A stretch of 64,000 bases of DNA from assembly GCA_041398965.1 (NCBI GenBank), contig JAWKTT010000009.1, positions 62,001 to 126,000 on the forward strand, given 5' to 3'. The DNA comes from JAWKTT01 sp041398965 (GTDB lineage Bacteria > Planctomycetota > Planctomycetia > Planctomycetales > Planctomycetaceae). Numbering within the stretch: the first letter of the stretch is position 1; each line of letters starts with the position of its first letter. A program made the position numbers and the translations under genes. Below, piece after piece: positions 24,941 to 35,300 of the stretch. The notes under the pieces were generated by a model, which was not told the DNA's origin, did not search any database, and worked only from the letters and a program-made list of their open reading frames with translations.

Positions 24941-27079
24941 CTACTCGACGGGAACTCCGCTGAGTCGGGTGGGCCAGTTGAGGGAGGCGGCCGTGTCGAG
25001 GGGGTACTTCCAGACATCGGCGTTCGACATCGGCTTCGAGTTGTGCAGGTGGATGTTGGTACGAGCGGTTGCCAGGGCGAGGGTTTGAGGGATGTCGAGG
25101 AATCGCAGCACGTTCAGCAGGGCCGGTCCCTGGGTGTGCGACTCGGGGAGTCCCCACAGGTCGATCGACGCGACCGGGGACTCGTACAACGACGCATAAA
25201 GAGCCCAGACACCAGCATCGCGCGAACCTTGCAAATGCAGCGGGGTCGATTCCAAACCGGGCATCTGACGCACGGCTTGCATCGCACGGCGGACGTCCCA
25301 GACCCGCATCCCGTCAGCCGTCTGGCCTAACAGGGCGAACCGTCTGAGGATGTGCGTCCGCTGCTTCTCATCACGAGTCCACTCCGTCGGCCCGACTCCA
25401 CGCGGTGCAACCCACGCCACTCCGCCCGATGAATCACTCAGCTGCTGCTTCAGAGCGTTCCACTGAGTACCGTCATCACCAGTTGACACTAAGGACTCAT
25501 CCTTCTTCCCTAACATCGGCCCAACCATCTTTGCGAACGATTCCCACTCTGTCTGATCCATGACGATGAGTCCTACCCCCTTCAACTTCTCAACAGGCTC
25601 CTTCTCGCGATGGGCGAGATAGACTCGCAGGGTATAGGGCTCTTGGCTCACGAAGTCGTAAGCCGTGACTTGTATGCCGTCTTGCGTGTGACGGAACGCT
25701 TCTTTAATCGCTAACGGAGCGACTTCCCCACGAGCGTCGGGCCACGCTCGGAAGACCCGTGTGCTCAGCATCTCCATCCAGTGCTGACTGAGCTTCGACC
25801 ACTCCGCATTGTTCCCGGCGACTACCGGTTCGACCGACTTAGGTACAAACCATTCTTGCACAGTGGTGACACGTTCGTCACTCGGGAGTTCCTTAAAGAC
25901 CTTTAGTTGTTCGGGAGTAAAGAACTTCTCCGCAGGCTTGTCGATCACACGTCGCTCTCCCCCAAGAAAACGATCGAACCAGACAAACGAGTGGATATGC
26001 AACTCCTGAGTGTCAGCATGTCCTCCCTCCGTAATCTGTAAACCTAGCTTATCTCTTGCCCCATACAGATCATAGATTCGCCGGGTCTTAGCATAGACAT
26101 CATAGACGCCATCCAAGGGAAAGATGCCATCTTTATCGGTGTTGGAGATTAAGAGTGGTCGGGGAGCCATAAGGGCCGCGAGCTTAGCAAAGTCCCATTC
26201 ATAAGTGTTGACCATAAACATACAGTCGCAATGACCGGTAATGCAGTCGTCGACGACATGGTTTCGCATCGAGGTAATCCCCGCGACCGGAACTGCGGCC
26301 TGTACTCGATCATCCAATGCAGCGACCCACCAACTGTAAGCTCCGCCGCCGGAGCGTCCCGTCACGCCAAGTCGTTTGGCATCCACTTCGGGCCGCGATT
26401 CGAGATAGTCGAGGGCACGAATGCCGTTCCACGCTTCGACCCCGGCGGGGGTGTAGCCTCGGCTGTGCCACCACCACATGCCAAGCCGATGTGTCCCGTG
26501 ATGAATCCCTTGAATTTCTCCTAACTGGATGGTGTCGATTGCCAGACACACATAGCCATGGCGGGCGTACCATTCGCCATGATGCTGGTAGTGCGTCTTG
26601 TTCCCATAAGAGACCCCATCCTTAAAGACGCCGCCATGTCCGCAGACGTACAAGATCGCGGGTCGCGGTTTCCCTTCCGTCTTAGGGAGATACAAATTCC
26701 CGGTAACATACAGTCCGGGACTCGACTGAAACTGCACGTTCTCGACGCGGAATTCGTCATGCTCGATGGTGCCAGTGACGACCGCGTTCAGGGGGGTCCG
26801 CTCGGGGAGTGGATCGAGCCCCAGCATCTCGAAGAGTTGCCGTCTGGCTTCGCCCCGCTGTGCCTCCCAATCCTCTTTCGAGTTGACCTCTTTCAAACAG
26901 TTATCGGCCACTCGTTCGGTTTCGATCCGAAAATAGTCCCGAATCAGTCGGTCTCCCTGAGCTGTCGGCGAGGGAACCGGCTCGTCAGCCGTCAGCGTGA
27001 CCCCTCCCGTCGCCAAGCCCCCCAACATCAGCATCAGCAACAGCAAGATCGACTTCGAGACACGCACAGATCGAACCAT
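24941..27079 (-). CDS. Secreted alpha/beta hydrolase (acetylxylan esterase / dienelactone hydrolase-like)
   Basis: 712 residues from MVRSVRVSKSILLLLMLMLG (ATG at 27079, GGAG upstream); the ATGs at 27094 and 27091 are alternatives. A signal peptide is followed by an alpha/beta-hydrolase domain: AILYVCGHGG (oxyanion strand), LGVTGRSGGGAYSW with Ser243 as nucleophile, SNTDKDGIFP as the acid loop, and ITEGGHADTQELH with the catalytic His. The C-terminal about 280 residues form a second, degenerate hydrolase-like half (LKGVGLIVMDQTEWESF). Ester hydrolysis, perhaps of acetylated polysaccharide, is inferred from the family. Copy A2 of the repeat lies beyond its stop. Confidence 0.87.
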   Translation of the reverse strand: MVRSVRVSKSILLLLMLMLGGLATGGVTLTADEPVPSPTAQGDRLIRDYFRIETERVADNCLKEVNSKEDWEAQRGEARRQLFEMLGLDPLPERTPLNAVVTGTIEHDEFRVENVQFQSSPGLYVTGNLYLPKTEGKPRPAILYVCGHGGVFKDGVSYGNKTHYQHHGEWYARHGYVCLAIDTIQLGEIQGIHHGTHRLGMWWWHSRGYTPAGVEAWNGIRALDYLESRPEVDAKRLGVTGRSGGGAYSWWVAALDDRVQAAVPVAGITSMRNHVVDDCITGHCDCMFMVNTYEWDFAKLAALMAPRPLLISNTDKDGIFPLDGVYDVYAKTRRIYDLYGARDKLGLQITEGGHADTQELHIHSFVWFDRFLGGERRVIDKPAEKFFTPEQLKVFKELPSDERVTTVQEWFVPKSVEPVVAGNNAEWSKLSQHWMEMLSTRVFRAWPDARGEVAPLAIKEAFRHTQDGIQVTAYDFVSQEPYTLRVYLAHREKEPVEKLKGVGLIVMDQTEWESFAKMVGPMLGKKDESLVSTGDDGTQWNALKQQLSDSSGGVAWVAPRGVGPTEWTRDEKQRTHILRRFALLGQTADGMRVWDVRRAMQAVRQMPGLESTPLHLQGSRDAGVWALYASLYESPVASIDLWGLPESHTQGPALLNVLRFLDIPQTLALATARTNIHLHNSKPMSNADVWKYPLDTAASLNWPTRLSGVPVE

Positions 27080-27183
27080 GATGAACTCCATCAAGACCAG
27101 AATAAGAAGGCCCTTCCCTCGCTTCTACGATCTCCTGCCCTCTACCCCCAAAATCCTAATCTCACCCCTCCCTCAATCCTAAC

Positions 27184-27253
27184 GCGGCTTGTGGCCGCAA
27201 CCATAGTCCCCTTTCGCTCCGCGAATGTGACGCTCCTTTCGCGGAGCGAAAGG
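27184..27253. repeat. Perfect inverted repeat between hydrolase and M20 peptidase genes
   Basis: CCTTTCGCTCCGCG at 27210-27223 pairs perfectly over 14 bp with CGCGGAGCGAAAGG at 27240-27253. A smaller hairpin, GCGGC/GCCGC, lies at 27184-27198. I believe CGCTCCGCGAAAGG-type palindromes recur in planctomycete genomes, so this may be a dispersed repeat acting as a transcript end for the upstream peptidase gene. Confidence 0.65.
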
Positions 27254-27318
27254 CGACAAACATGCGCGAATGTCGCATAGATGTTACAGAGTAAGATACG
27301 AAACCCTAACGCACCCCA

Positions 27319-28527
27319 TCACCCGACTGCCAGGTGCAGTGCAATCTGACATGCATGCAAGAAACTCTCGATATGGAGCGTCTCGTTGACAGTGTGGATG
27401 CCATCCTGGCCGCAGCCGAGGGTGACGGTCGAAAGGCCATGTCGGGTCATCCAGTTGGCATCGAGTCCCCCGTTGACGACACGGGTCTCGGGGACCAGTC
27501 CGTGAGCCGTAATCGCCTGCATGGCCATCTGGACAACTGGTTCGCTCTCGGGAAGACGGAACGACTCGTACTTGTCTCGGACTTTGATCGTCACGCTTCC
27601 GGTAGCTCCCTTGGAGGACTGAACCTGTTTTGCGGCTTTTGTGAAGGCCTGTTGATAGGCGGTGACAATCTTCTGGCGGAACTTCGGGTTGTGACTGCGG
27701 ACCTCGGCTGTGAGTTGGAGACGTTCGAGCACGACGTTGGTCGCTTCGCCTCCATGTAGCGAGCCAATGTTGCTCGTTCCAGCTTCCTTCCCTTTGACCA
27801 CGAGTCCGTGCCAGCCGTTCTGTTGGAGGTCGGCAATGGCCACCCCGGCGATGACTGCCGCGCTCACGCCAACTTCGGGGTGTGCCCCCGCATGACTGGC
27901 GATTCCTTGAATGTCGATGTCGAGATGATCGGCCCCGGTCGCTCCAATGACCGCCATCTGCGGGGAGCCGCCATCCCAGTTGAAACAGAACTTCGGCCCC
28001 CCCAACTTCGATAGTCCGACATGTCTCGCCCCGACGAGTCCGACCTCTTCTTGAACCGGCCAGAACAACGTGAGTGGCGGATGCGGGGTCTGTTTCTCAA
28101 GCAGAGTGAGGATTGACTGCAAGACGACTGCTGCCCCGGCTCGGTTATCGCCCCCCAGAGCCGTCGACTGATCGGCAGAGACGATGAACTCCCCCTGTTT
28201 TTTCGGCTTCGCTCCAACGCACAGGGGGACGGTGTCGATGTGGGCCATGAGCAGTCGTCGCGGTCCCGGCAGCGTCCCCGGAAGCTTCACGATGAGGTTG
28301 CCGCACTCCCCTCCGAGTTCGCTCTTCTTGTGTGCGGTATCGCGGGTGATACAGGAATCGGGGACACCGGCCTGTCGAAGTTTCTCGATGATGAAGGCCG
28401 AAATGGCCCCTTCATGGCCACTTTTGCCGGGGATGGCCATCATCTCCATGACGAGTTTGACCGCACGGGCCTTATCGACGCCGGGGACCGAAGAGTGATC
28501 GTTGGACTCGCTACGTGACCGGGCCAT
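27319..28527 (-). CDS. M20-family (PepT-like) metallopeptidase
   Basis: 402 residues, taken from MARSRSESNDHSSV (ATG at 28527). The dinuclear-zinc ligands appear in order: LLMAHIDTVPL (HxD), TALGGDNRAGAA, WPVQEEVGLVGARH (catalytic Glu-Glu) and NWDGGSP, then a C-terminal DGIHTVNETLHIESF with the last His. The dimerisation domain holds GIASHAGAHPEVGVSA. It resembles the PepT/tripeptidase-like branch of M20 and is probably a cytoplasmic aminopeptidase. It follows the diadenylate cyclase gene by 23 bp on the same strand, so the two are probably one transcript. Confidence 0.9.
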   Translation of the reverse strand: MARSRSESNDHSSVPGVDKARAVKLVMEMMAIPGKSGHEGAISAFIIEKLRQAGVPDSCITRDTAHKKSELGGECGNLIVKLPGTLPGPRRLLMAHIDTVPLCVGAKPKKQGEFIVSADQSTALGGDNRAGAAVVLQSILTLLEKQTPHPPLTLFWPVQEEVGLVGARHVGLSKLGGPKFCFNWDGGSPQMAVIGATGADHLDIDIQGIASHAGAHPEVGVSAAVIAGVAIADLQQNGWHGLVVKGKEAGTSNIGSLHGGEATNVVLERLQLTAEVRSHNPKFRQKIVTAYQQAFTKAAKQVQSSKGATGSVTIKVRDKYESFRLPESEPVVQMAMQAITAHGLVPETRVVNGGLDANWMTRHGLSTVTLGCGQDGIHTVNETLHIESFLHACQIALHLAVG

Positions 28528-28550
28528 GTCGTCATGCTTCTGGGTTGAGG

Positions 28551-29477
28551 TTATTCGCTCGGGTTGTTTGCGTCCATGTCGCTCCACTTCATCGCCTGAT
28601 CCATCGGTTCGATGCGCAGCACCACCGCCCCGTCATGGAAGACTCGCACGGTGCCGGTTGACTCCGAAACGGCGATGGCAACCGCACCGGTCTCCTTGGA
28701 GATGGCTGCCGCGGCCCAGTGACGGGAGCCGAGACCTTTAGAAAGTAGAATTTCTCCGGCGGGTGCATCCAGGATACGACCTGCGGCAATGACGGCACCG
28801 TCAGAGGCAATGACGAATGCCCCATCAATCTGAGCGAGTTCTTTGATGCTCTCTCGCACGCGGGCACTGCGAATCATGCGATCTTTTTTCTGGTAGCCCT
28901 TGAAGGGGTCGTGGACCGATTCGTGAGAGTGTTCGAGCACCTTGCGATGTTGCCCGACGACGAACAACGTGCCGACCGGTTTTCCCTCGCGTCCGTCCCG
29001 TCCAATCTCCACAGCGAGGTCCACGACTCTCCGCAAGACATCGAGCGGAACCTGCGTTTCGAGTCGTTGTAAGTCGCGGCTGGTCAGCTTCGCGAGATGC
29101 TCGGAGAGGTCGATCACCCCGAGTGTGTCGATGGCGTCTTTATCGAAACTGGAGTAGAGGGCGAGCACCCGCGAGCCAGCTTTCAGGTACTGGTCGGCAA
29201 TCGCTTCGACGAGCGACTGACTGAGTTGAATCTGCCGCGTCTGAGGCTCTTCGTGGAGCAGAACGATCGGGACCCCATCGGCTTTACTCGCCTCTTGGAC
29301 CTCAAGGACATGCGATGCAACAACCAGCGAATACGGGGCGACGAGTTCGCGAATCTCCTTGAAGTCGTAGGCGGCTTCGGAGAGGACGAGCACCGCCCCT
29401 GCCCCGACATCCTCCGCCACACGACGGGCCGACCGGAGCAAGCTTTTCACAACAGATGGAATCTGTGTACGAGCCAT
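28551..29477 (-). CDS. Diadenylate cyclase (c-di-AMP synthase), DacZ-like architecture
   Basis: 308 residues. The N-terminal about 160 residues form an alpha/beta domain without transmembrane helices. The DAC (DisA_N) domain follows, opening REGKPVGTLFVVG, with the substrate-binding DGA at 218-220 (QIDGAFVIASDGAV) and GLGSRHWAAAAISKETGAV, where RHW at 252-254 stands for the usual RHR. This N-domain plus C-terminal DAC layout resembles the soluble DacZ enzymes of archaea rather than bacterial CdaA or DisA. It makes c-di-AMP from two ATP. It is probably co-transcribed with the M20 peptidase. No c-di-AMP phosphodiesterase is in the window. Confidence 0.88.
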   Translation of the reverse strand: MARTQIPSVVKSLLRSARRVAEDVGAGAVLVLSEAAYDFKEIRELVAPYSLVVASHVLEVQEASKADGVPIVLLHEEPQTRQIQLSQSLVEAIADQYLKAGSRVLALYSSFDKDAIDTLGVIDLSEHLAKLTSRDLQRLETQVPLDVLRRVVDLAVEIGRDGREGKPVGTLFVVGQHRKVLEHSHESVHDPFKGYQKKDRMIRSARVRESIKELAQIDGAFVIASDGAVIAAGRILDAPAGEILLSKGLGSRHWAAAAISKETGAVAIAVSESTGTVRVFHDGAVVLRIEPMDQAMKWSDMDANNPSE

Positions 29478-30011
29478 AAACGCAACCTAAAAGTGCCAGG
29501 CACTCTGTGTTAGTTAGTGTATGTGTGTGATCGAATCCGTAACAAACATCTGTCGTCAGTACGAAAACCGGCACTCGTGCTGCGCGACAACGAAGTCTCC
29601 CCGCATGGCGGACATCATTGTTCACCACTTACTACTTCAGTCACTCAAGGGCGATTTCGACGGACAACGGACAAGAGGGCTTTGGTCTTACGAAACGCCC
29701 CGCCATCGTGTGCGAAAAGTCCGGGTCCGTGCTCCCTCGCACCAATCTGCCCGTTCCTGAAGAACTTCGATGTCAAAGACGTTCGATGTCGAAAATCGGC
29801 ATAACCACCGAGTTTACGCGAAAAAAGCGGGTCGTCAATTCGCCTGAGAGTCGTGTTGTCGTGGATTGGCACAAGAACTGCGAGGATTTTTCTGGATGTT
29901 CGCTCCAATCGAGGATAGCGTGAAACCCTGACCCTCGAACTCCAGAGGAGCTTCGTCGTCTGAAGTTGCCGAGGCTCCCCCTTTCCTCACCCCTCGCTCG
30001 AAGAGGAATCC
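29478..30011. other. 534-bp gap, nothing recognised
   Basis: The upstream region of the diadenylate cyclase on the minus strand and of the BON-like gene on the plus strand. Short frames on both strands lack start signals. A GCGAAAAGTCCGGGTCC stretch near 29711 superficially recalls RNase P RNA but has no partner sequences. Confidence 0.55.
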
Positions 30012-30410
30012 ATGGCCGCTCGACCCCAGAAGACCACGGGAAGATCACCATCGCCCAAGATGCCGGACGCCACAAATCCAACCGACAAAAATCTGACCGA
30101 CACGGTTGCTCCCCCCGCCGACATCGGCGCTCACCCGCTGACAACGACTAACCGGCTCACCCCGTTGGCTGCGTCGAATAACCCATGCAGCTCGCCCCAC
30201 TCAGTTGAGTGCGAGGTCCAACGGCTCTTACTCGGGCATCCCGACCTTCAGTTCACGCAACTCTCCATCCATCGTATCAAAGGGGGCGTCTGCCTTGACG
30301 GCATCCTCGCATCACCGGGGCATCCCGACATCCCTTCGATCGTCCGACAAGTCTCCGGCGTGACCGACGTTATCGACCACCTCCTCTATCGTACCGAGCG
30401 TACCGAGTAA
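30012..30410 (+). CDS. BON-domain-like small protein
   Basis: 132 residues, ATG with AGAGGAA upstream. Residues about 1-65 are a disordered Pro/Thr/Lys/Ala-rich stretch. The remaining part (CEVQRLLLGHPDLQFTQLSI, then KGGVCLDGILASPGHP and VSGVTDVIDHLLYR) has the strand-helix pattern and GVxxVxxxL ending of a BON domain, which often mediates membrane or protein association. There is no signal peptide, unlike OsmY-type BON proteins. The assignment is by pattern and moderately confident. Confidence 0.75.
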   Translation: MAARPQKTTGRSPSPKMPDATNPTDKNLTDTVAPPADIGAHPLTTTNRLTPLAASNNPCSSPHSVECEVQRLLLGHPDLQFTQLSIHRIKGGVCLDGILASPGHPDIPSIVRQVSGVTDVIDHLLYRTERTE

Positions 30411-30770
30411 CCAATGTTGCTCGGAAGTTGCCGACGAGCCCTTTGAACAACAACCGTGGGTCAGATTTTCCAATCTGACAAGACCGACGCGTACGCGATA
30501 TGCCGAGACATCAAACGGCACCTGGGCAGGCTGGAAAGCCTGCCCCACCTTTCTCAACTAGCTATTGGCGAGGTGGAACTCGTGATTGACTTCCACCGTT
30601 TCCTCGCTGACGCTTCGGGCGACGAATAACCTGAAAACCTAACGTAAAAGCAAACAACCCGACGCACCACACATTTGCTCCCTCCACTCCTTGAGACCAA
30701 CAACTCGTCGAGGGAGGGGACAACTGGTGATCGTGTTGCCGTTCCAGCCGGCAAAGACTGAGCCACCGAC
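30411..30770. other. Intergenic stretch of 360 bp with a full repeat copy
   Basis: Holds the 115-bp repeat copy A3 (30443-30558), beginning about 30 bp after the BON-like gene's stop. A Leu/Arg-rich frame on the minus strand up to 30853 is out of frame with tsaB. Nothing else is seen. Confidence 0.6.
30443..30558 (+). repeat. 115-bp dispersed repeat, copy A3
   Basis: Runs from TTGAACAACAACCGTGGGTC to GCCTGCCCCACCTTTCTCAA. The internal hairpins are CAGATTTTCCAATCTG and CAGGCTGGAAAGCCTG. The central part (GACGCGTACGC, CCGAGACATCAAACGGCACC) matches copy A2 closely. Confidence 0.85.
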
Positions 30771-31484
30771 TTACCGAATGTCGGCCTTTTCCTCGGCGGC
30801 ACTGCGGCGGAGATAGTTGGGGGGGAGGGACCAGAGATCAGCAAGGTCGCCACGTCGGACTGCGGATTCCCCGAGAGTGGCGATGGTCGAGGCGCGAGGA
30901 TGCCAGAGGCATTCGGGGAGGGTCGTGAACGGTTTTGGTGCTCCCGGTGGAAGTTTGCTTTGAAGTGTTTCGACCCCGGGGCCGGTGAGGTAAGTCGTTG
31001 GTAGACGGGTTTCCAGGAACTCCGTCAGGGTGACAATACGGGTGGGAGCATCGGGAACCCAGTCGCCTGTGGGGGAACAGCGAAAACTTCCGACGAAGAG
31101 TTCACCCCGGAAGGCGTTGATGACGGCTTCGAGGTGCTGTCCGGCGACGGGGGGGTGTTCTTGGTCGCCGATGGCGGCGGCGGCGATGGCGGTGAGGGTG
31201 TCGATGCCCACGAGTTGACAGCCGGTCGCATAGGCGAATGTACGGGCACAGACGATGCCGACACGTAAGCCAGTAAAGCTGCCGGGGCCAACGCTCACCG
31301 CGACCGTCTGAATCTGTTGAGGGGAGACCCCTTGCGTCTGACAGAGCGACTTGAGTTCCGCAATGAGCGTGCGTGCGTGTCGTCGTCCGTCGCGGCTGAG
31401 TTCGATCTCCTGAAGAATGGTGCCGTCGTCACAGAGTGCGACGGTCCCGCTGGAGCCAGAAGTTTCGATACCGAGGGTAAGCAT
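30771..31484 (-). CDS. tsaB: tRNA threonylcarbamoyladenosine biosynthesis protein TsaB
   Basis: 237 residues. The N-terminal MLTLGIETSGSSGTVALCDD and the signature VGPGSFTGLRVGIVCARTFA at about 67-90 are diagnostic of TsaB/YeaZ, an ASKHA-fold protein that forms the t6A37-synthesis complex with TsaD and TsaE. The conserved EAVINAFRGELFVGSF region is also present. The length is usual. The small hypothetical gene at 31577-31873 lies 92 bp upstream on the same strand. Identification is secure. Confidence 0.93.
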   Translation of the reverse strand: MLTLGIETSGSSGTVALCDDGTILQEIELSRDGRRHARTLIAELKSLCQTQGVSPQQIQTVAVSVGPGSFTGLRVGIVCARTFAYATGCQLVGIDTLTAIAAAAIGDQEHPPVAGQHLEAVINAFRGELFVGSFRCSPTGDWVPDAPTRIVTLTEFLETRLPTTYLTGPGVETLQSKLPPGAPKPFTTLPECLWHPRASTIATLGESAVRRGDLADLWSLPPNYLRRSAAEEKADIR

Positions 31485-31576
31485 CAGGGAGTCCGCAAGG
31501 AGAGTGATCGATCATAATTAAGACAGTCGCTGTCGAGTCGGTGTCGACATGGGGCCGCCTTGGTTACAGAAGCAAT

Positions 31577-31873
31577 TTAGAGCCATCTGAGATAGAAGGG
31601 ATTCGGATGGTTGGGCCGGATGTTTAGTGTGGGTCGATATCCTTTGGGATACCCTTTCGGTTTGGCGTTGGCTGGTAAAGACTCGTTCGTCTTAACGACT
31701 TTTGCCAAGGACCAGAGGTCCAAGGCCGCCATGCGTTCGACATCCCACGGTTGATTGAGTTCGATCGCCTTGAGTGTTGCTCGAAATTCGTCGGCACTTC
31801 CGACGTCGTGCCCATCGATCTGTACATGCCCCCCCATCTTGATGATTCGTTTGATGTCAGAGTCTAGCGACAT
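31577..31873 (-). CDS. Small hypothetical protein
   Basis: 98 residues from an ATG at 31873 preceded by GGGTGGTT. The sequence (MSLDSDIKRIIKMGGHVQID, later WDVERMAALDLWSLAKVV and a Pro/Lys/Tyr-rich end with KPKGYPKGYRP) has no transmembrane helix or recognisable motif. Codon use resembles the surroundings. It may be co-transcribed with tsaB. It is less certain than its neighbours because it has no family support. Confidence 0.55.
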   Translation of the reverse strand: MSLDSDIKRIIKMGGHVQIDGHDVGSADEFRATLKAIELNQPWDVERMAALDLWSLAKVVKTNESLPANAKPKGYPKGYRPTLNIRPNHPNPFYLRWL

Positions 31874-32345
31874 GGAACCACCCAGAGAGAGTCTGATTGC
31901 ATTCGGTCACGTTTGGGGAAAATTGGCCAACGGCTTCACCGCGAATCGCCATGCTGACCCTCATGACGGTGTGGAGACTCGCCATAATCTTAGAGCAACA
32001 TGAGTGATGATCTCACAAGGGACCGATTCTGTCGATGCTGCGGAGATGGAAACTCACATCGCGGTTGCGAGTGATCTTCGGGGTGCTCTCGTCCGGAGGG
32101 GGGGGAATGTTTGAACCTCACGTCTGTGGGCCTCGCCGGTTCTGAGGTACGGTCCCGATGCCCCTTGATGTGGGAGAAGTTTCAGGGCTACTTGTCGGAG
32201 CGATGTGTCAGCGGTATTCTGAGGAGAGCCTACCTCGCGGCCCGATCTTTGCAGTGGTGAGATGTTCTTGATCTTCACGGCTGGCAAGAGAGGTTGCGGG
32301 GGGCTGACATGGTGTCGACATTCACGTCTTCAGGAATGCAGTTCG
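31874..32345. other. 472-bp gap between divergent genes, nothing recognised
   Basis: Lies between the minus-strand small gene and the large plus-strand TPR gene and must hold both promoters. No convincing sigma-70 pair, repeat or small gene was found; a minus-strand frame at 32054-32287 has no ribosome-binding site or family features. Confidence 0.5.
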
Positions 32346-35300
32346 ATGATTATGCGACGACGTCTTCGTAGTTGTTTTCCCCGTTGTGGTCTTCTGACTC
32401 GAGCTGCCTGGTGCGGCGTCTGGGTGGGGATATTGTTGCTGCTGACTCCCTCGGTTCGTGCGGCGGAGCCGTTCCTGGAGATGGTGCAAGGTTTGCGGGG
32501 GCGGGGACTTTATGATTACGCCCTGTATTACCTTGACCAGATGGAGGCATCTCCCCGGACGACTCCCGAGAACAAAGCGCTCATCCCGTTCGAGCGGGGG
32601 ATCACTCTACGAGATGGGGCACGTCAAATTGTGTTGGCGGAAAGACAGTTGAAGCAGCTCGATGCCGCAGCGGCCGCGTTCGACGAATTTGCTCGAGCCA
32701 ACGCCAAGCATCCCCTGGCAGGTCGGGCGAATAGTGAACGAGCACAGATTCTTGTCGAGAAGGCGAAGGTCAAGATCTGGGAGGCACAGTCCGAGAGCGA
32801 TGCCACGGTCATTGAAGGTTTGCGTGGTGAAGCGAAGGAGTTGCTGTTGCAGGCGAGGCAGGTGTACGACACTTCAGTGGCCCAGCATAAGACGGTGTTC
32901 GAGTCGTTCCCTGGGTTCATCCCCGAGGATCAGCGACAGGCGAGAGACGAGCGATCCGCAGCAGAGCGGGAGTATATGCTGGCTCGTCTCAATCGGGCTC
33001 AGACGTTTTACTGGGAGGCACAGACGTACGATCGAAAGCAACCACTCCGGGAAAAGATTCTGACCGATGCCTCGCTGGAGTTTGAGGCCCTGCATACGGA
33101 GTACCGCAGTCTGGTGGCGGGTCTGTTTGCCCGGTTGTGGCAGGGGAAGTGCTTCGAGGAAATGGACCGCCTGGGAGAAGCGATCGGTATCTATGGCGAG
33201 CTGATCAAGCATCCCGGAGACAACCCGGCGATGATGGACCTCAAGTCGCGTGCCCGTCACTTCATGTTCATTTGCTACAACCATGAGTCGCAAAAGAAGT
33301 ATCGACTCGTCAATCAGGAGGCAGCGGCTTGGTTGGCAGACCGCGAGAACCGGTTGATGAAGTCCCGAGAAACCGGTCGAGGGATCGAGTGGGAACAGGC
33401 CCGCAGTATGGAGTTCCTGGCACTCGATCCGGAGACCGACGAGACGGAAAGGATCGTTGCCTTCCGGACCGCTCTGGACGTTGCGAGACGTCTTGCCCGA
33501 TTGCAGGGGGAACTGCAAGCTCCCGCTGCGGCGATGGTCGCCCGGATTGAAGACAAGCTGGGCCGTAACGTCGGCGATCCGATCGACTTCAATAGTGCGT
33601 ACAGTCGGGCCGACGAACTCTTCCAACAGGCTCAAAGCTTTGCGATCAAGGTGAACGAACTGCAAGCTCAGGGGAAGCAGCTTGAATCCGATCAAATGAA
33701 GTCGGCTATGAAGACCACCGCCGCAGATGCGACACGTCTGATGACGATCGGCTTAAGGTTGGCCAAAGCCAATGAAAATCCCCCTCTGGTCGAACGGGCC
33801 CAGATGTTGGTGGCCGTCGGCTACAACTATCAGGAAGAGTATTATCGCTCGGCTGCAATGGCCGAATGGTTCATTCGAGCCCATGCGGATGACAATCCCG
33901 ACAAACTTAAAACGATGGGTTCTGTCGCGTTGAGTTCGCTTTACAACGCTTACCTTGCGGCAGACCCGGAGAACCGTCAGTGGGAACTGAATCAGATTCT
34001 CACCCTGGCACAGAGTCTGACACGTCAGTTCCCAGGGACCGAATTGGCGGTTGACTCGAGCATTGCCGCCGGGGGAATGTTTATTGAAGCAGGAGACCCT
34101 TTGCAGGCTGCAAAGTCGTTTGAAGAGGTGCCGAAGTCTTCCTCACGTTATCCAGAAGCTCAGTTGAAAGCGGGGATTGCTTATCTGGCACACTTCGATT
34201 CGATGGCTTCGCTGGATGACGCTCTGCGTCCCGAATCTGCGAAACTTGAGGAGTGGAAGAGTGCTGCAAGCGAACACTTGCAGATCGGGGTCGATGAAGA
34301 GTCGAAGCGAACACCGGCAGACGCCAGTGCTCCGGCAGACCTCATTCGTGGTCGACTCGCGTTGGCTCGGGTCCGCAATCTGGAAGGAATCTACAAGACG
34401 ACCGACGGAAAGGTGGGGGCGATCGAATTGTTGACGACCGAGCCTCACTCTCCGTTAAAGGCCGTCCAGATCGACCCGGGGTCCGAGCGTCCTGATGATC
34501 CCGCGAGCTTACAGAGCAAAGGCTATGCGAGCGAAACGTATCAACTGCTCCTGCGGGCCTACATTGGAGTGAACAACCTGGAAGCGGCATCGGATGCGAA
34601 ATCGCGGCTGGAAGAGTTGGTCGACGCCTCACAAGCGGGCGAGCTGACACAGTTGTATGTGGGCTTCGGAAAGCAGTTGGAACAGGAGCTTCAACAACTA
34701 CGAGCCGCCGGTGATCAACAGCGTCTTGATCAGGTTCAAACGGCCTTCGAGGGTTTCCTGCAACAGATGTTGAACGGAGCGAGCGACGGTCAGACATTTG
34801 GATCGTTGCTATGGATCGCCACGACTTTTACCAGTCTGGGAGAAGGTTCGGAACAAGGGGGGGCCAAGGCCAAGGGGTACTATGCACAGGCCAGCACAGC
34901 GTACGAACTCATTCTGAAGAAGGCGACTGCGGACCCTGCCTTTGCCGGGGCAGCGACAAATATCACCGCTGTGCAGGTGCGACTGGTCAAGACGAAAGTG
35001 CGTCAAGGGGACTACGAAGGGGCCGATGCCGCCTTGCAGCGAGCCCTCGCCGACCCGAAAGTCGCTTCGGCCCCCAACATCCAGTTCCAGGCATGCGAAC
35101 TCTACACCGCTTGGGGTGATGAAGGGGACACGGAGAAGTATTCGCTGGCAATCAAGGGAACCCCCAAGGGAACCGTCCCGGCCCTGTGGGGTTGGGTCGA
35201 TCTCGCCAAACGAACACGAGGACAGCGTGGCAATCCCGAGATGCTTCGCATCTTTCTTGATTCGAACTACTACTACCTGCACAGTCTGTTGCAGATGGGA

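Noticed and set aside
29711..29728. RNase P RNA-like GCGAAAAGTCCGGGTCC
   Set aside because: The complementary P4 strand and other conserved blocks are missing downstream.
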